DNA of 64,000 nucleotides from Phycisphaerae bacterium (GCA_024102815.1 JAGFJJ010000026.1:41009-105008); one strand, 5' to 3'; positions 28,954-38,834 are shown, numbered from the stretch's first letter. The notes: a model not told the origin generated them from the sequence alone. Made by a program: numbers and translations.

Positions 28954-30072
28954 GTGACTCAGGAAGAACCCACTGCCGATTTCCGGCATATCAGCGTAGC
29001 CTTGTGCGTCGAAAGTGACGCTTTCGATCGCCTGGGACGCGTGCTTCGCCATCTTGCCGTGGGGCTGATCGACCAGGCAGCCCAGGTGCACGTCATCGGC
29101 GCCGACGCGCGCGTTTCCGGACTGGCCCTGGGACCGATTCGCGCGATCCGCTATCGACAGTACCGCTGGAGTCGCCCGAGTCGACAGCTCGAGGAAGTAA
29201 CGGTGGCACTGGGCAATCGCGCCCCGACCGTCGTACACGCCATGACCGGTTCGTCTTATCTCATGGCTTCTCAGATCGCCGCACACTACGACGCCGACCT
29301 CCTACTGAACGTCAGTTCGATGTCGGACTGCCAGACCGCCGCAGGTTTGCCGGAAGGGACGCCGGGGGTCTTCATGGTCGCCACGGAACCGCTTGTGCAG
29401 GCCCTCCGGGAGTCCGCGCCGGTCGAGGATGATCGCATCAACCTCGTTCGGCCCGGCGTGTTCGTGGCCAGCGAGGTCACCAGCCGGCTTCGGGCGTGGT
29501 CCACGCCGAGTATCCTCTGCACCTCGCCATTCGAGCAGGAAAGCGGAGTTGACCACCTGCTCTGGGCGATGGGCCGCCTCCGTCAACGGGGGATTCAGGC
29601 CCTGCTGTTCCTCCTGGGACGGGGACGCTACGAAGCGAGCCTGCGCAAACTGGTCCGTAGTCAGGGGTTGAACTCGCAAGTTACGTTCGCGGCCCCGCTG
29701 GGTGATCCTCTTGACGCCATGAAAGGTGCTGACATCTTCGTGCGTCCCAGCCGAGACACCGCCTTTCACGTGGACAGTCTCCAAGCCATGGGCATGGGCT
29801 TGGCCACGGTAGCCTACCCCAGTTCCATTTCCGACCACCTGCACCACGATGAGACGGCTTGCGTTTGTGACCCGGCGACGCCGGAAGCGCTGGCCGACGC
29901 GCTGGCCCGGCTGATCGGCGATCGTGCCTATACGCAACGGCTGGCGACCAGCGCCCGCGAATACGTTCGCCAACTGCACACGATCAGCCAGATGGCGGAA
30001 CGCACCGCCGAAGTTTATCGCGAGTTGGCCCTGGCCCACGGCACCATCCCACTGCCGGAGCAATCGTCGTGA
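28954..30072 (+). CDS. GT4-type glycosyltransferase
   Basis: The start is unsure: GTG 28954 is preferred, TTG 28918 is in frame. The product, about 372 residues, has the GT-B outline: an N-terminal domain (VALCVESDAFDRLGRVLRHL), then the C-terminal nucleotide-sugar domain with LLWAMGRLRQRGIQALLFLLG, FVRPSRDTAFHVDSLQAMGMG (the E-x7-E region with the first Glu not conserved) and DPATPEALADALARLI. The donor and acceptor are unknown. The stop overlaps the start of the FAD oxidase gene as GTGA. Confidence 0.75.
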   Translation: MTQEEPTADFRHISVALCVESDAFDRLGRVLRHLAVGLIDQAAQVHVIGADARVSGLALGPIRAIRYRQYRWSRPSRQLEEVTVALGNRAPTVVHAMTGSSYLMASQIAAHYDADLLLNVSSMSDCQTAAGLPEGTPGVFMVATEPLVQALRESAPVEDDRINLVRPGVFVASEVTSRLRAWSTPSILCTSPFEQESGVDHLLWAMGRLRQRGIQALLFLLGRGRYEASLRKLVRSQGLNSQVTFAAPLGDPLDAMKGADIFVRPSRDTAFHVDSLQAMGMGLATVAYPSSISDHLHHDETACVCDPATPEALADALARLIGDRAYTQRLATSAREYVRQLHTISQMAERTAEVYRELALAHGTIPLPEQSS

Positions 30073-33047
30073 ATCGCGGCGCCGTCGGCTCAGATCATTT
30101 GAGTCCAGAGAATGCGACACGCCTGGCCGAGCATCTGCGCTCGCAGATCAGCGGAGAAGTTCGGATCGACAGGCTCTCCCGCGCCCTGTATGCCACGGAC
30201 GCCAGCATCTACGAGATCATTCCCGCGGGCGTTGTTCTGCCGAAAAGCGTCAACGACGTCGTCAGAATCATTCAGGCATGTCGCACCTCCAAAATGACGG
30301 TGGTCCCGCGCGGCGCGGGCACCGGACTGACGGGCGGGGCCGTCGGCCCGGGCGTGCAGATCGACTTCTCTCGCTTTATGCACGGCATCCGGAAACTCGA
30401 TCCAGATCAGAGAACGATCGTTGTCGAACCGGGAGTCGTACTCGACGACCTGAACAACCATCTTGCTCCGCATGGACTCCAATTCGCCCCGGACGTCGCG
30501 CCGTCAAACCGCGCCACCCTCGGCGGAATGATCGCCAACAACTCCTGCGGAGCCCATTCGATCATCTACGGGAGAACCGTTGATTACGTACGCCGCCTGA
30601 CTGTGGTTCTGGCCGACGGCGAAGTGGTCGAATTCCACCGCCATCGAGACGGCACGTCCGCATCCGGCCGCGACGAAAGCGCGGCCGGCGGCAACGCGGC
30701 ATCGAATCGCCCCGGCGGGTCAACGCCCGCAAGACTGGAACATGGACTCTCCGCCATTCGCGACGAGTGCGACGAAGACATCGCCCGCCGATTTCCGAAG
30801 GTCCTGCGGAGCAATGGAGGGTACGGCCTGGACCGCCTCGGACCCGCGGGGACTCAAGCGTCGGCGATCCCCGTGCTTTGCGGAAGCGAAGGAACCCTGG
30901 GACTGATCGTGGAAGCAACCTTGGACCTGTTGCCTTCCATTCAGCACAAGGGACTGCTTGTTCTGCACTATGACGACTTGCTGAACGCCCTGGGTGCTGC
31001 GCCCGCGATTCTTGAGCACCATCCCGCAGCGATCGAGCTCATCGATCGGCCGATCATCGCCGGAGGCGTCCGCAACCCTGCCATCGCGCGTCGCTGTCAA
31101 TTCCTCCGCGGCGATCCCGAAGCCCTGCTCGTTGTCGAGTTCTTTGGCGAATCTCCCGACCACGTGACAGACAAGATCGAAAGGCTCGCCGCCAATCGTG
31201 ACGCACTCCATGGCTGTGCCGAGGCCGTTCGCGTCTTGGATCGGCCCGGCCAAAGCGACGTATGGAACCTGCGCAAGAGCGGCCTCGGGCTGCTCATGTC
31301 CCGCCCGGGTGACCTCCAACCGCAGGCGTTTGTCGAGGACTCGGCCGTTCCGCCAGCACGACTCCGCGAGTACGTCGAGCGCTTTCAGGCGATTCTCAAG
31401 GATGAGGACACCTCCGCGAGCTTCTACGGGCATTCCAGCGTGGGCTGCCTGCACGTTCGGCCGTCGGTCAATCTCAAGGAGGCCGCCGACGTAAACCGCA
31501 TGCGCCGCATCGCCGATGCAGCCAGTGACCTTGCCCTGGAATTCGGCGGGGCCGTGACCGGTGAGCACGGCGACGGCATCATCCGCTCGGCTTGGCTGGA
31601 AAAGACGTACGGCCCGCGCATCATGGAATCGTTCCGCGCCGTCAAGAAGCTGTTTGATCCGGACGGCGTACTCAATCCCGGCAAAATCGTTGATCCTTAT
31701 TCCATGACGGATCACCTGCGCTTCGGGGGAGATTTCAAAGCACAGTCGCCTCGCGCATCCCTGGACTTCTCCGCCTACGGTGGCATGGCCGGGCTCGCAG
31801 GCATGTGCAGTGGCGTGGGACTTTGCCGCCAGCGGAACACCGGCACAATGTGCCCGTCGTTCATGGCTACGCGCGACGAAATCCACACGACGCGGGCGCG
31901 AGCGAATGCTCTGCGCATGGCGCTGTCGGACCGCGGCTTCCTCGACGGACTCGACGACCCTTCGCTGCGAGAAGTGCTCGACCTCTGCCTTTCCTGCAAG
32001 GCCTGCAAGACGGAGTGCCCGACGGGGGTGGATATGGCCCGCCTCAAGTCGGAGTATCTGAGCCAGCGGAATCTGCTCCATGGAGCAGAGCCGCTGGCCC
32101 GCCTCGTCGCGGACATGCCGCGTTATGCAGAATGGGCCTCGTGGTTTCCACGCTTAAGCAATCTGCTCGGCCAATCGAGCCTCTTGCGCGGGTTGATGGA
32201 ACGATGGTACGGGCTTGACCGTCGTGTCCCGCCGCCGCGATTCGCCACACAGACTTTCCGCGCGTGGTTTCGACGACACGTCCGGCGCCACTCGAGCCGC
32301 CGTTCCGGGTCGCGCGGACCGGTGGTTTACTTCGTGGATACCTGGACGAACTACTATTGTCCGGAAGTGGGCATCGCCGCTGTCCGGGTCTTGGAGCACC
32401 TGGGGTACGAGGTGCAGTGTCCGGAGACGGTGTGCTGCGGCCGGCCGAGCATCAGCAAGGGCTTACTCGCCGAGGCAACACTGGCGGCCGAAACCAACGT
32501 CCGCATCCTCGCCCCGTTTGCTCGCCATGGTGTCCCCATCGTTGGTACCGAGCCGAGCTGTATCCTCTCATTTGTTGACGAGTATCCGCAATTGCTACAG
32601 GGACAGGCCGCGCAAACCGTCGCGGCGAGCATTCGAACAATCGAAACATTCCTGGCCGAGGTGGTTCGCGAGAACTCCGGGCTGCTCAATTCCGGGTCGG
32701 ATTCGCTGCCGCTGCTGTACCACGGCCACTGCCACCAGAAAGCCATCGTCGGAACCGACGACGCAATGGCAGTTATGAAGCACGTCTGGGGAGAGGGAGC
32801 CCGTTTGATCAACTCCGGATGTTGCGGGATGGCGGGCTCGTTCGGGCACGAGAAGGCTCACTACGACGTTGCTCGCGCGATTGGCGAGGAGCGGCTCTTC
32901 CCAGCCGTTCGGTCTCGGGGCGAAGCGGCCATTGCCGTTTCCGGATTCTCGTGCCGCCATCAGATCGGACACCACACCGACGCCCGCCCGCGGCACCTCA
33001 TCGAGTACATCGCCGACTCCGTCCTGTTGCCGGATGAGTCCGATTGA
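30069..33047 (+). CDS. FAD-linked oxidase fused to an Fe-S/CCG domain (D-2-hydroxyacid dehydrogenase, YdiJ-like)
   Basis: The 992-residue product combines a GlcD-type FAD domain (VVPRGAGTGLTGGAVGPGV near 75, NNSCGAHSIIYGRT near 158, GEHGDGIIRSAWL near 500, then LFDPDGVLNPGKIVDP) with a C-terminal iron-sulfur and CCG region: LCLSCKACKTECPTGVDM near 640, VCCGRP, HGHCHQKA and GCCGMAGSFG. This single-chain layout is that of E. coli YdiJ and D-2-hydroxyglutarate or D-lactate dehydrogenases, which pass electrons to the respiratory chain. It starts at GTG 30069, coupled to the glycosyltransferase. Confidence 0.92.
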   Translation: MNRGAVGSDHLSPENATRLAEHLRSQISGEVRIDRLSRALYATDASIYEIIPAGVVLPKSVNDVVRIIQACRTSKMTVVPRGAGTGLTGGAVGPGVQIDFSRFMHGIRKLDPDQRTIVVEPGVVLDDLNNHLAPHGLQFAPDVAPSNRATLGGMIANNSCGAHSIIYGRTVDYVRRLTVVLADGEVVEFHRHRDGTSASGRDESAAGGNAASNRPGGSTPARLEHGLSAIRDECDEDIARRFPKVLRSNGGYGLDRLGPAGTQASAIPVLCGSEGTLGLIVEATLDLLPSIQHKGLLVLHYDDLLNALGAAPAILEHHPAAIELIDRPIIAGGVRNPAIARRCQFLRGDPEALLVVEFFGESPDHVTDKIERLAANRDALHGCAEAVRVLDRPGQSDVWNLRKSGLGLLMSRPGDLQPQAFVEDSAVPPARLREYVERFQAILKDEDTSASFYGHSSVGCLHVRPSVNLKEAADVNRMRRIADAASDLALEFGGAVTGEHGDGIIRSAWLEKTYGPRIMESFRAVKKLFDPDGVLNPGKIVDPYSMTDHLRFGGDFKAQSPRASLDFSAYGGMAGLAGMCSGVGLCRQRNTGTMCPSFMATRDEIHTTRARANALRMALSDRGFLDGLDDPSLREVLDLCLSCKACKTECPTGVDMARLKSEYLSQRNLLHGAEPLARLVADMPRYAEWASWFPRLSNLLGQSSLLRGLMERWYGLDRRVPPPRFATQTFRAWFRRHVRRHSSRRSGSRGPVVYFVDTWTNYYCPEVGIAAVRVLEHLGYEVQCPETVCCGRPSISKGLLAEATLAAETNVRILAPFARHGVPIVGTEPSCILSFVDEYPQLLQGQAAQTVAASIRTIETFLAEVVRENSGLLNSGSDSLPLLYHGHCHQKAIVGTDDAMAVMKHVWGEGARLINSGCCGMAGSFGHEKAHYDVARAIGEERLFPAVRSRGEAAIAVSGFSCRHQIGHHTDARPRHLIEYIADSVLLPDESD

Positions 33048-33155
33048 CATCGTGAACGTCGGCGCGTGGTCGAAGTTGTTCCCGGGATCATCCATCGATA
33101 CCATCCAGCGGTCAGCGCGGATGCTTCCCCGGCACCCGCAAAGGGGGAAAGATGG

Positions 33156-34052
33156 ATGTCACCACCGAAGCCGCCTAGGAACCCTGCATGGTTGCCGCTC
33201 AAGGGTGTCCCCCGCCCGAACCTGCTGCTTTTTTGCGCCGCAGCATTCTTCGTCATCGCCGCGCTCATCGCGCTGGTCGGCTTGGTATTCAGCGGACCGT
33301 GGTCTGATGCCCTGCGAGATTACCTCACCGCGCATCTTGCGGCCTTCGCGCTGCTCTCCATGGCTCTCTTCGGACTGCTGTTCACGCTGCTGATTTCACG
33401 CGGACTTTCTGACCACAAAGGCATGCTTTCCGTAACATGTGTCGATCACCGTACCAACGGGGCTGAAGTGTTGTATCGACGAGCGACCGAGTGGGTTCGG
33501 TCGGCCGAGCGTGAGGTTTCCATTCTCCAGAGCCCGGTGCCCGTTGCCCCGCCGCCCAATGCGCCGCCGCTTCTCTCCGGCGATTTCTACGACGCCATCA
33601 TCGAGCAGACCCGCCGGGGCGTGCGATATTCGCACGTGTTTCAGATCAACGGCCCGAATGAACTTGCGGGCGTCCTGGAGGACGCCGCGCTTGCCGGCCA
33701 CGTGGAACTCGCCTTCGTCCGCCGCGCGGCCGGGTCCGACACAGCCGTGGCCAACATCCGGCTCAAATGGGCTCGAACCTCATTTGGCGATACACTCGTG
33801 TTCATTGACGACGCACGGTTGATCTGGCACCTTCACGAGAAAGCATCGGATGGCAAAAGCGTTCTGGCCGGCATGATGTTCATGGAGGATCCCGAGGGGG
33901 ACGTGCTCGCGACGGTTCGCCGCATCTATGATCGATTGGACGGCCAGGCGACGCTGCTCCTCGAGGACCCGATGCGATCCGCGCGGCCGAGCAGCGGCAA
34001 CAGGCATCCGTCGTCCACGACGCCGCCCTTGCTGGATTGGCGCCGACCTTAG
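33156..34052 (+). CDS. membrane protein of unknown family
   Basis: ATG 33156 (MSPPKPPRNP) is chosen because AAGGGGGAAAG precedes it; the open frame begins 30 codons earlier. The 298-residue product has two membrane helices (about 21-47 and 60-80) and a cytosolic alpha/beta domain: AEVLYRRATEWVRSAEREVSILQSP, YDAIIEQTRRGVRYSHVFQING and LVFIDDARLIWHLHEK. The domain resembles the fold of PLD-like/transcriptional-sensor domains, but the HKD motif is absent and no family is certain. It follows the FAD oxidase and precedes the deacetylase in the same direction. Confidence 0.7.
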   Translation: MSPPKPPRNPAWLPLKGVPRPNLLLFCAAAFFVIAALIALVGLVFSGPWSDALRDYLTAHLAAFALLSMALFGLLFTLLISRGLSDHKGMLSVTCVDHRTNGAEVLYRRATEWVRSAEREVSILQSPVPVAPPPNAPPLLSGDFYDAIIEQTRRGVRYSHVFQINGPNELAGVLEDAALAGHVELAFVRRAAGSDTAVANIRLKWARTSFGDTLVFIDDARLIWHLHEKASDGKSVLAGMMFMEDPEGDVLATVRRIYDRLDGQATLLLEDPMRSARPSSGNRHPSSTTPPLLDWRRP

Positions 34053-34112
34053 GGACAGCATCAGCTTTGATCGGCCTGGCAACAACTGCATGCCGAATGA
34101 CACGGAGATCAC

Positions 34113-35072
34113 ATGGCCCGCACCGGACTGGTTCAAGACGAACGCTTTGAACGCCACCTGACCGGACAGTTTCACCCAGAGCGTCCCGAGCGGCTGGTGG
34201 CTATTCGACGGCGGCTTCGCGAGAGCGATCTGGAGTCGGCCTGCGAGCCAATTGCTGTCACCCCCGTGGATATGACCCAGGTGCGGCGCAACCACGACGA
34301 ACCGTACCTGCAACGACTCCGGCAAGCCTGTGCGGACGGAGCCCCGTTCATCGACACGCCCGACAGCGGCATCTGCAAGGAGAGCTTTGAGATCGCCCAA
34401 CTCGCCACGGGGGCAGTCCTCAACGCCGTCGATGATGTGATGAGCGGAAGGCTCAAGAACGCCTTCTGCGCCGTGCGCCCTCCAGGGCACCACGCCGAAC
34501 ACCATGTGTCGCTCGGATTCTGTCTGTTCAACAACATCGCCATCGCCGCGCGGCATTTGCTCGAGGACCACGGCCTGTCCCGCGTACTCATCCTCGACTT
34601 CGACGTTCACCACGGCAACGGTACACAGCACAGCTTCGAGAGCGATCCGCGCCTGCTCTTTGTCAGCCTCCACGGCCACCCCAGCATCGTTTACCCCGGC
34701 ACGGGTTACGAACATGAGCGCGGCAAAGGAGAAGGCGAAGGGTTCACGATCAACATCCCCATACTTCCACCGGGACTCGACGAAGTCTGGCGCCGAGCTT
34801 TCGACGATCCGATCCACCCGGCCATTGAGCGATTCCAGCCCGAGTTTGTCCTCGTTTCGGCCGGATTCGATGCGCACGTGCAGGATCCACTTGCGCCGCT
34901 CGAACTGGACACCGCCTCGTTCGGCTGGATGACCGATTACCTGCTCGATAGCGCCCGGCGCCACTGCTCGGGCCGCCTGGTGAGCATCCTCGAGGGCGGA
35001 TACCACCTCGGCGCCCTCGCCGATTGCGTGGAACTCCATGTCAGCCGATTGGTCCAGAGCCCGGCGTCGTGA
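34113..35072 (+). CDS. histone deacetylase family (AcuC/HDAC-like) protein
   Basis: The 319-residue product carries all HDAC-fold signatures: HPERPERL, PPGHHAEH (active-site His pair), FNNIAIAARHLL, DFDVHHGNGTQ (zinc Asp/His), SAGFDAH (zinc Asp) and LEGGYHLGAL. Bacterial members deacetylate acetyl-lysines, acetylpolyamines or acetoin-pathway enzymes. The active-site residues look complete. The substrate is unknown; the lysine-rich histone-like protein at 2003-2149 is encoded far away and no link is shown. Confidence 0.92.
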   Translation: MARTGLVQDERFERHLTGQFHPERPERLVAIRRRLRESDLESACEPIAVTPVDMTQVRRNHDEPYLQRLRQACADGAPFIDTPDSGICKESFEIAQLATGAVLNAVDDVMSGRLKNAFCAVRPPGHHAEHHVSLGFCLFNNIAIAARHLLEDHGLSRVLILDFDVHHGNGTQHSFESDPRLLFVSLHGHPSIVYPGTGYEHERGKGEGEGFTINIPILPPGLDEVWRRAFDDPIHPAIERFQPEFVLVSAGFDAHVQDPLAPLELDTASFGWMTDYLLDSARRHCSGRLVSILEGGYHLGALADCVELHVSRLVQSPAS

Positions 35073-35097
35073 CAACTTGTGACATCGCCCGTTGTCA
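35070..35097 (+). other. inverted repeat at the end of the deacetylase gene
   Basis: TGACAAC (35070-35076, including the stop codon) and GTTGTCA (35091-35097) can pair across a 14-nt loop, followed by ATAATCTAGG. It may be a weak terminator or an operator for the ABC genes starting at 35144. Confidence 0.35.
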
Positions 35098-35143
35098 ATA
35101 ATCTAGGCGTGAGGACGAACCTCACTCTGGGAGAGCCTGCGTC

Positions 35144-35989
35144 ATGCTGCAATTGTGCGCGGTAAGAAAGAGCTTTGGGGCAACACGGGCGGTCGATGAC
35201 CTGACACTGGAAATCCAGCGCGGGGAAATCTTCGGCCTGCTCGGTCCCAACGGAGCGGGCAAGAGCACGACCGTGGCGCTGTCCGTGGGACTTCTGGTGC
35301 CCGATGGCGGGACCGTAAGCATCAATGGCGGCGGGGCTCCAACGAACCCTGCGGTTCGCGCGCAAATCGGCACCGCGCCTCAAGCGCTGGCCCTATACGA
35401 AGACCTCAGCGCAGAGGACAACATCCGCTTCTTCGGGAGATTGCAGGGTCTTACCGGCCGGAGACTTCGCGAGCGTGTGGCGTGGGCACTGGATTTCGTA
35501 GGCTTGACGGAGCGTCGCCGCGACCGGGTCAAGACCTACTCGGGCGGAATGAAACGACGAGCGAACCTCGCGGTCGCCATCGTGCACGATCCGCCGCTGC
35601 TGTTGCTTGACGAGCCCACCGTCGGAGTCGATCCCCAATCGCGGAACGCCATCTTCGAAAAAATCCTGGCACTGCGGGAGCACGGAACGACTGTCATCTA
35701 CACGACGCACTACATGGAGGAAGCGGAGCGGCTCTGCCACCGGGTGGGCATTATCGACCACGGTCGGCTGCTGGACCTCGACTCCGTGGACGGACTGATC
35801 CGCAGACACGGCGGGCGCAGCGTAGTCCGCGCTGAAACGGACCGCGGCGAGGTTCGCGTTGAGACCGACGATCCCGTCGCGGAGCTCGTTCGACTGCAGA
35901 CGGAGACTCGCCTGTCCTCGTTTCGACTCGAACAACCCGACCTCGAGACGGTGTTCCTCAATCTTACAGGAAGGAGCTTGCGGGACTGA
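35144..35989 (+). CDS. ABC transporter ATP-binding protein (ABC-2 exporter)
   Basis: The 281-residue ATPase has Walker A GPNGAGKSTT, Q-loop PQALALYEDL, signature YSGGMKRR, Walker B LLLLDEPTVGVDP and the H-loop TTHYMEEAE. This is the CcmA/DrrA group that works with ABC-2 permeases. The C-terminal 60 residues (GEVRVETDDPVAELVRLQ) are the usual small beta extension. The stop TGA shares one base with the permease ATG. The cargo is unknown; drug or polymer export are both typical. Confidence 0.92.
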   Translation: MLQLCAVRKSFGATRAVDDLTLEIQRGEIFGLLGPNGAGKSTTVALSVGLLVPDGGTVSINGGGAPTNPAVRAQIGTAPQALALYEDLSAEDNIRFFGRLQGLTGRRLRERVAWALDFVGLTERRRDRVKTYSGGMKRRANLAVAIVHDPPLLLLDEPTVGVDPQSRNAIFEKILALREHGTTVIYTTHYMEEAERLCHRVGIIDHGRLLDLDSVDGLIRRHGGRSVVRAETDRGEVRVETDDPVAELVRLQTETRLSSFRLEQPDLETVFLNLTGRSLRD

Positions 35990-37293
35990 TGGGCACGGCA
36001 CTCACACTCGCAAAGAAAGACCTGTCGCTGCTTTTCCGCGACAAGGTGGGCTTCTTCTTCACGTTCTTCTTCCCAGTGATATACGCCTCGCTGTTCGGTA
36101 TTGTCTTCTCCGGCATGGGACAGGAGACACGCGCCCTCAAGGTCGCCGTCATCGACGAGGACGACACGGAGCTGTCGCACGAATTCATCCAGCGCATGGT
36201 GGACGGTGGCGACATCGATGCCCGCCGCAAGGTTCGCGCTGGTGATACGCTTTGCGACATGGACCGGGAGACGGCGGCCAACCTCGTCCGCAAGGGCCGG
36301 CTTGTGGCCTATGTCATCCTGAAAGAGGGCTTTGGCGAGAGCGCCAAGATGCCCTTCTGGGGCGGCTCGCCGAAGATTCGCACAGGAATCGACCCCTCGC
36401 GCAAGGCGGAATCGGCCATGCTCCAGGGGGTGCTGACCCGCCGCTACTTCGAGCGCCTCGACACGCTCTTCCGCGACCCCGCAGAAATGAACAGGATGAC
36501 CGAGGACATGCTCGCCCGGGTCGCCTCCGACACCGATATGGACCCGATCATGCGTATTGCCCTCAGCGCGTTCCTGCCCTCACTGAGCAAGTTCACCACC
36601 CAGATTTCGGGCGGCGAAGGTAACGGCGGTTTCGGCGGGATAGAACCCGTCGTCGTCGAAGCCGTCGAGACGCAGCGCGAGAAAGGTCATCCCAAAACCA
36701 GCTTCGACATCACCTTCCCGCAGGGCATCGTCTGGGGCATCATGGGTTGCGCCGCGGCCTTCGGCATCTCCCTGGTCGTGGAACGCAACAGCGGCACGCT
36801 CATGCGCCTCCGCATCTCCCCCATCCGCTTCGGCGACATCATCGCGGGCAAGGCTCTGGCGTGCTTTCTGACCACCGTCACCGTGGCAGCCTTCCTGTTC
36901 CTGTTCGCGAGTATCGTATTCGGACTTCGACCAGACTCCCTGCCGCTTCTCGCCTTGGCGGTCGCATCCTGCGCCGCGTGTTTCACGGGCATCATGATGC
37001 TGCTCTCCGTGCTTGGCAAGACGGAGCAGGCCGCGGGAGGTATCGGCTGGGCCATCCTCATGGTCTTCGCCATGATCGGCGGCGGAATGATGCCGCTCAT
37101 GTTCATGCCTTCTTGGATGCAGACCGCCAGCAACGTCAGCCCAGTCTCCTGGGCCATCTACGCCATGGAGGGCGCGATCTTCCGCGGCTTCTCACCGGCC
37201 GAAATGGCCCTGCCCTGCGGTGTGCTCGTCGCCGTCGGAATCCTCGGCCTCTCATTGGGCAGCGTGGTATTCGCCCGCATGGAGCGCACCTAG
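35989..37293 (+). CDS. ABC-2 type permease
   Basis: The 434-residue product has one N-terminal membrane helix (VGFFFTFFFPVIYASLFGIVF), a long extracytoplasmic domain (about 45-240) and five C-terminal helices ending in NVSPVSWAIYAMEGAIFRGF, the layout of NatB/YhgE-like ABC-2 permeases. The sequence LVVERNSGTLMRLRISPIR is the coupling region contacting the ATPase. It pairs with the preceding gene. Confidence 0.9.
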   Translation: MGTALTLAKKDLSLLFRDKVGFFFTFFFPVIYASLFGIVFSGMGQETRALKVAVIDEDDTELSHEFIQRMVDGGDIDARRKVRAGDTLCDMDRETAANLVRKGRLVAYVILKEGFGESAKMPFWGGSPKIRTGIDPSRKAESAMLQGVLTRRYFERLDTLFRDPAEMNRMTEDMLARVASDTDMDPIMRIALSAFLPSLSKFTTQISGGEGNGGFGGIEPVVVEAVETQREKGHPKTSFDITFPQGIVWGIMGCAAAFGISLVVERNSGTLMRLRISPIRFGDIIAGKALACFLTTVTVAAFLFLFASIVFGLRPDSLPLLALAVASCAACFTGIMMLLSVLGKTEQAAGGIGWAILMVFAMIGGGMMPLMFMPSWMQTASNVSPVSWAIYAMEGAIFRGFSPAEMALPCGVLVAVGILGLSLGSVVFARMERT

Positions 37294-37355
37294 CTCGATT
37301 CCGCCGCACTCCGCGACACTGGAATTCCTCCTGTGGGCTGGTTACGCTAGTCTTT

Positions 37356-38834
37356 ATGAATTCTCCCAAGCGCCGCTCACTGTGCTGGGTGTTTCGATTG
37401 ATCGGCGTTATCGCCGCCGGAACCTGTCTCGGCTTCGCCCCGCCGAACCTTGGCTCGCAAGTCCCGACCGTCCAGCAACTAGCCGACCGCTACTGGTCGC
37501 TTTACTGCGCCCGCTTTCCGACGCAATGCGCACTTGATCGCCAGGATCCCCTGTCCGGCAACTTGGAAGACCTTTCCCCGGCTGCCAACCGTAAATGGCA
37601 GCAGGACCTCAACACTCTTCTCATCGATACCGACCGCATTCCCCGGCCGACACTCAGTGCAGACGACCGCCTCACGCTGGACCTGCTTCAGCGCTGCATC
37701 CGTGACGAGATTCTCCGTGCTTCGCTGCCTTGGGCCCTGGTGCCTATTACGCCGGTCAGCGGACCGCAAATCGACCTGACGAACTTCGACCGCGATACAA
37801 GGGTCGATGACGCGTACATTGCGAGGCTCAGGGCCTTCCCGATACAGATCGCCGACCTTGAGCTCAACATGCACACCGCGGCCCAGTCGGGCTTTGTGCT
37901 GCCGTGCCTGCTCGTGGAGCGCACAGTGCCGCAGGTGAACGTCCGCTCGGGCGGCAGATTGATCAAGCTTGCCCTAATTGTCCCTCTCAGTACCTGCGGG
38001 ACTAACGAGACAATTGAAGAATCGAATGCGCGTTGGGCAAGCACTACTGCTGCGGTCAATGAACAAGTGGATTCGGCGCTTCGCAGCTTGCACGCCTATC
38101 TTCTCGACGAGTACATGCCGCTCTGCCGCAATTCGATCGGGCTCGGTGACATTACCGGCGGGGATGCTATCTACGCCGCCGCACTTCGACTCCACGCCAC
38201 GATTCCCATCAAGCCGGAAGAGGCCCACGAGATGGGAGTCGCCGAGGTTGCGCGCCTAAGAAAGGAACTCGCGAGCTTCACAGACGAAGACATCCGCGCG
38301 GCTGAGGAGTGGCGGCGGCGGGAGGCCGTGGGAAGTTACGGGTACCAACTCTATCTCCCGTTGAATCTCCCGGAGTTTCGCCGACACGCTCGTTTCACGG
38401 CATTCTTCGGGTCTGACCTGTTGACGATAACATTCCCTCGCCAACCAAGCGATGAAGAAACTCGGTTCCAGCGAATCGTCTCCGTTCAGAAAGGCATCAA
38501 TTCCGCCGCCATGCTTGTCATCGACACCGGCATCCACGCCAAGGGATGGTCGTACGACCGAGCCGTGGCTTACATGCGCGAGAATACCACGCGAACGGAC
38601 GAGGAAATCGAGTCGGACGTCATCCGCTGCATCAGCCTGCCGGGCGAGGCCGCCGGCGCGGAGATCGGCCGGCAGCATTTCGACGCCCTCCGCCGCGAGG
38701 CAGAAGAAAAGCTCGGTGACCGCTTCGATCTCCGCGTGTTCAACGAGTTCATGCTCTCGGGAGGTCCTATGCCCCTGGATATGCTCGAGACGCGCATGCG
38801 AGTGTGGATCGCGGAACAAGCCAAGTCCCCATGA
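37356..38834 (+). CDS. DUF885 family protein with degenerate metal-binding motif
   Basis: ATG 37356 opens a signal-bearing protein (CWVFRLIGVIAAGTCLGFA) of 492 residues; the frame is open further upstream but overlaps the permease. The C-terminal third follows DUF885 closely: IDTGIHAKGWSYDRAVAYM, SLPGEAAGAEIGRQHF, FDLRVFNEFMLSGGPMPLDMLE. In the family a zinc-peptidase-like HEAxPGHHxQ is expected before the phrase matching LPEFRRHARFTAF. Here the site reads REAVGSYGYQL (about 321-331), so all three histidines are lost. The protein is also roughly 80-100 residues shorter than typical members. It may be inactive or repurposed. Confidence 0.8.
   Translation: MNSPKRRSLCWVFRLIGVIAAGTCLGFAPPNLGSQVPTVQQLADRYWSLYCARFPTQCALDRQDPLSGNLEDLSPAANRKWQQDLNTLLIDTDRIPRPTLSADDRLTLDLLQRCIRDEILRASLPWALVPITPVSGPQIDLTNFDRDTRVDDAYIARLRAFPIQIADLELNMHTAAQSGFVLPCLLVERTVPQVNVRSGGRLIKLALIVPLSTCGTNETIEESNARWASTTAAVNEQVDSALRSLHAYLLDEYMPLCRNSIGLGDITGGDAIYAAALRLHATIPIKPEEAHEMGVAEVARLRKELASFTDEDIRAAEEWRRREAVGSYGYQLYLPLNLPEFRRHARFTAFFGSDLLTITFPRQPSDEETRFQRIVSVQKGINSAAMLVIDTGIHAKGWSYDRAVAYMRENTTRTDEEIESDVIRCISLPGEAAGAEIGRQHFDALRREAEEKLGDRFDLRVFNEFMLSGGPMPLDMLETRMRVWIAEQAKSP

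Noticed and set aside
30720..32081. 453-codon minus-strand frame, and similar long antisense frames at 33780-35075, 40909-42171 and 45463-46764
   Set aside because: All lie opposite genes with clear catalytic motifs. Long antisense frames are expected at this G+C content.
36747..37355. N-terminal extension of the DUF885 gene
   Set aside because: It lies out of frame inside the ABC permease gene; ATG 37356 begins a proper signal peptide.
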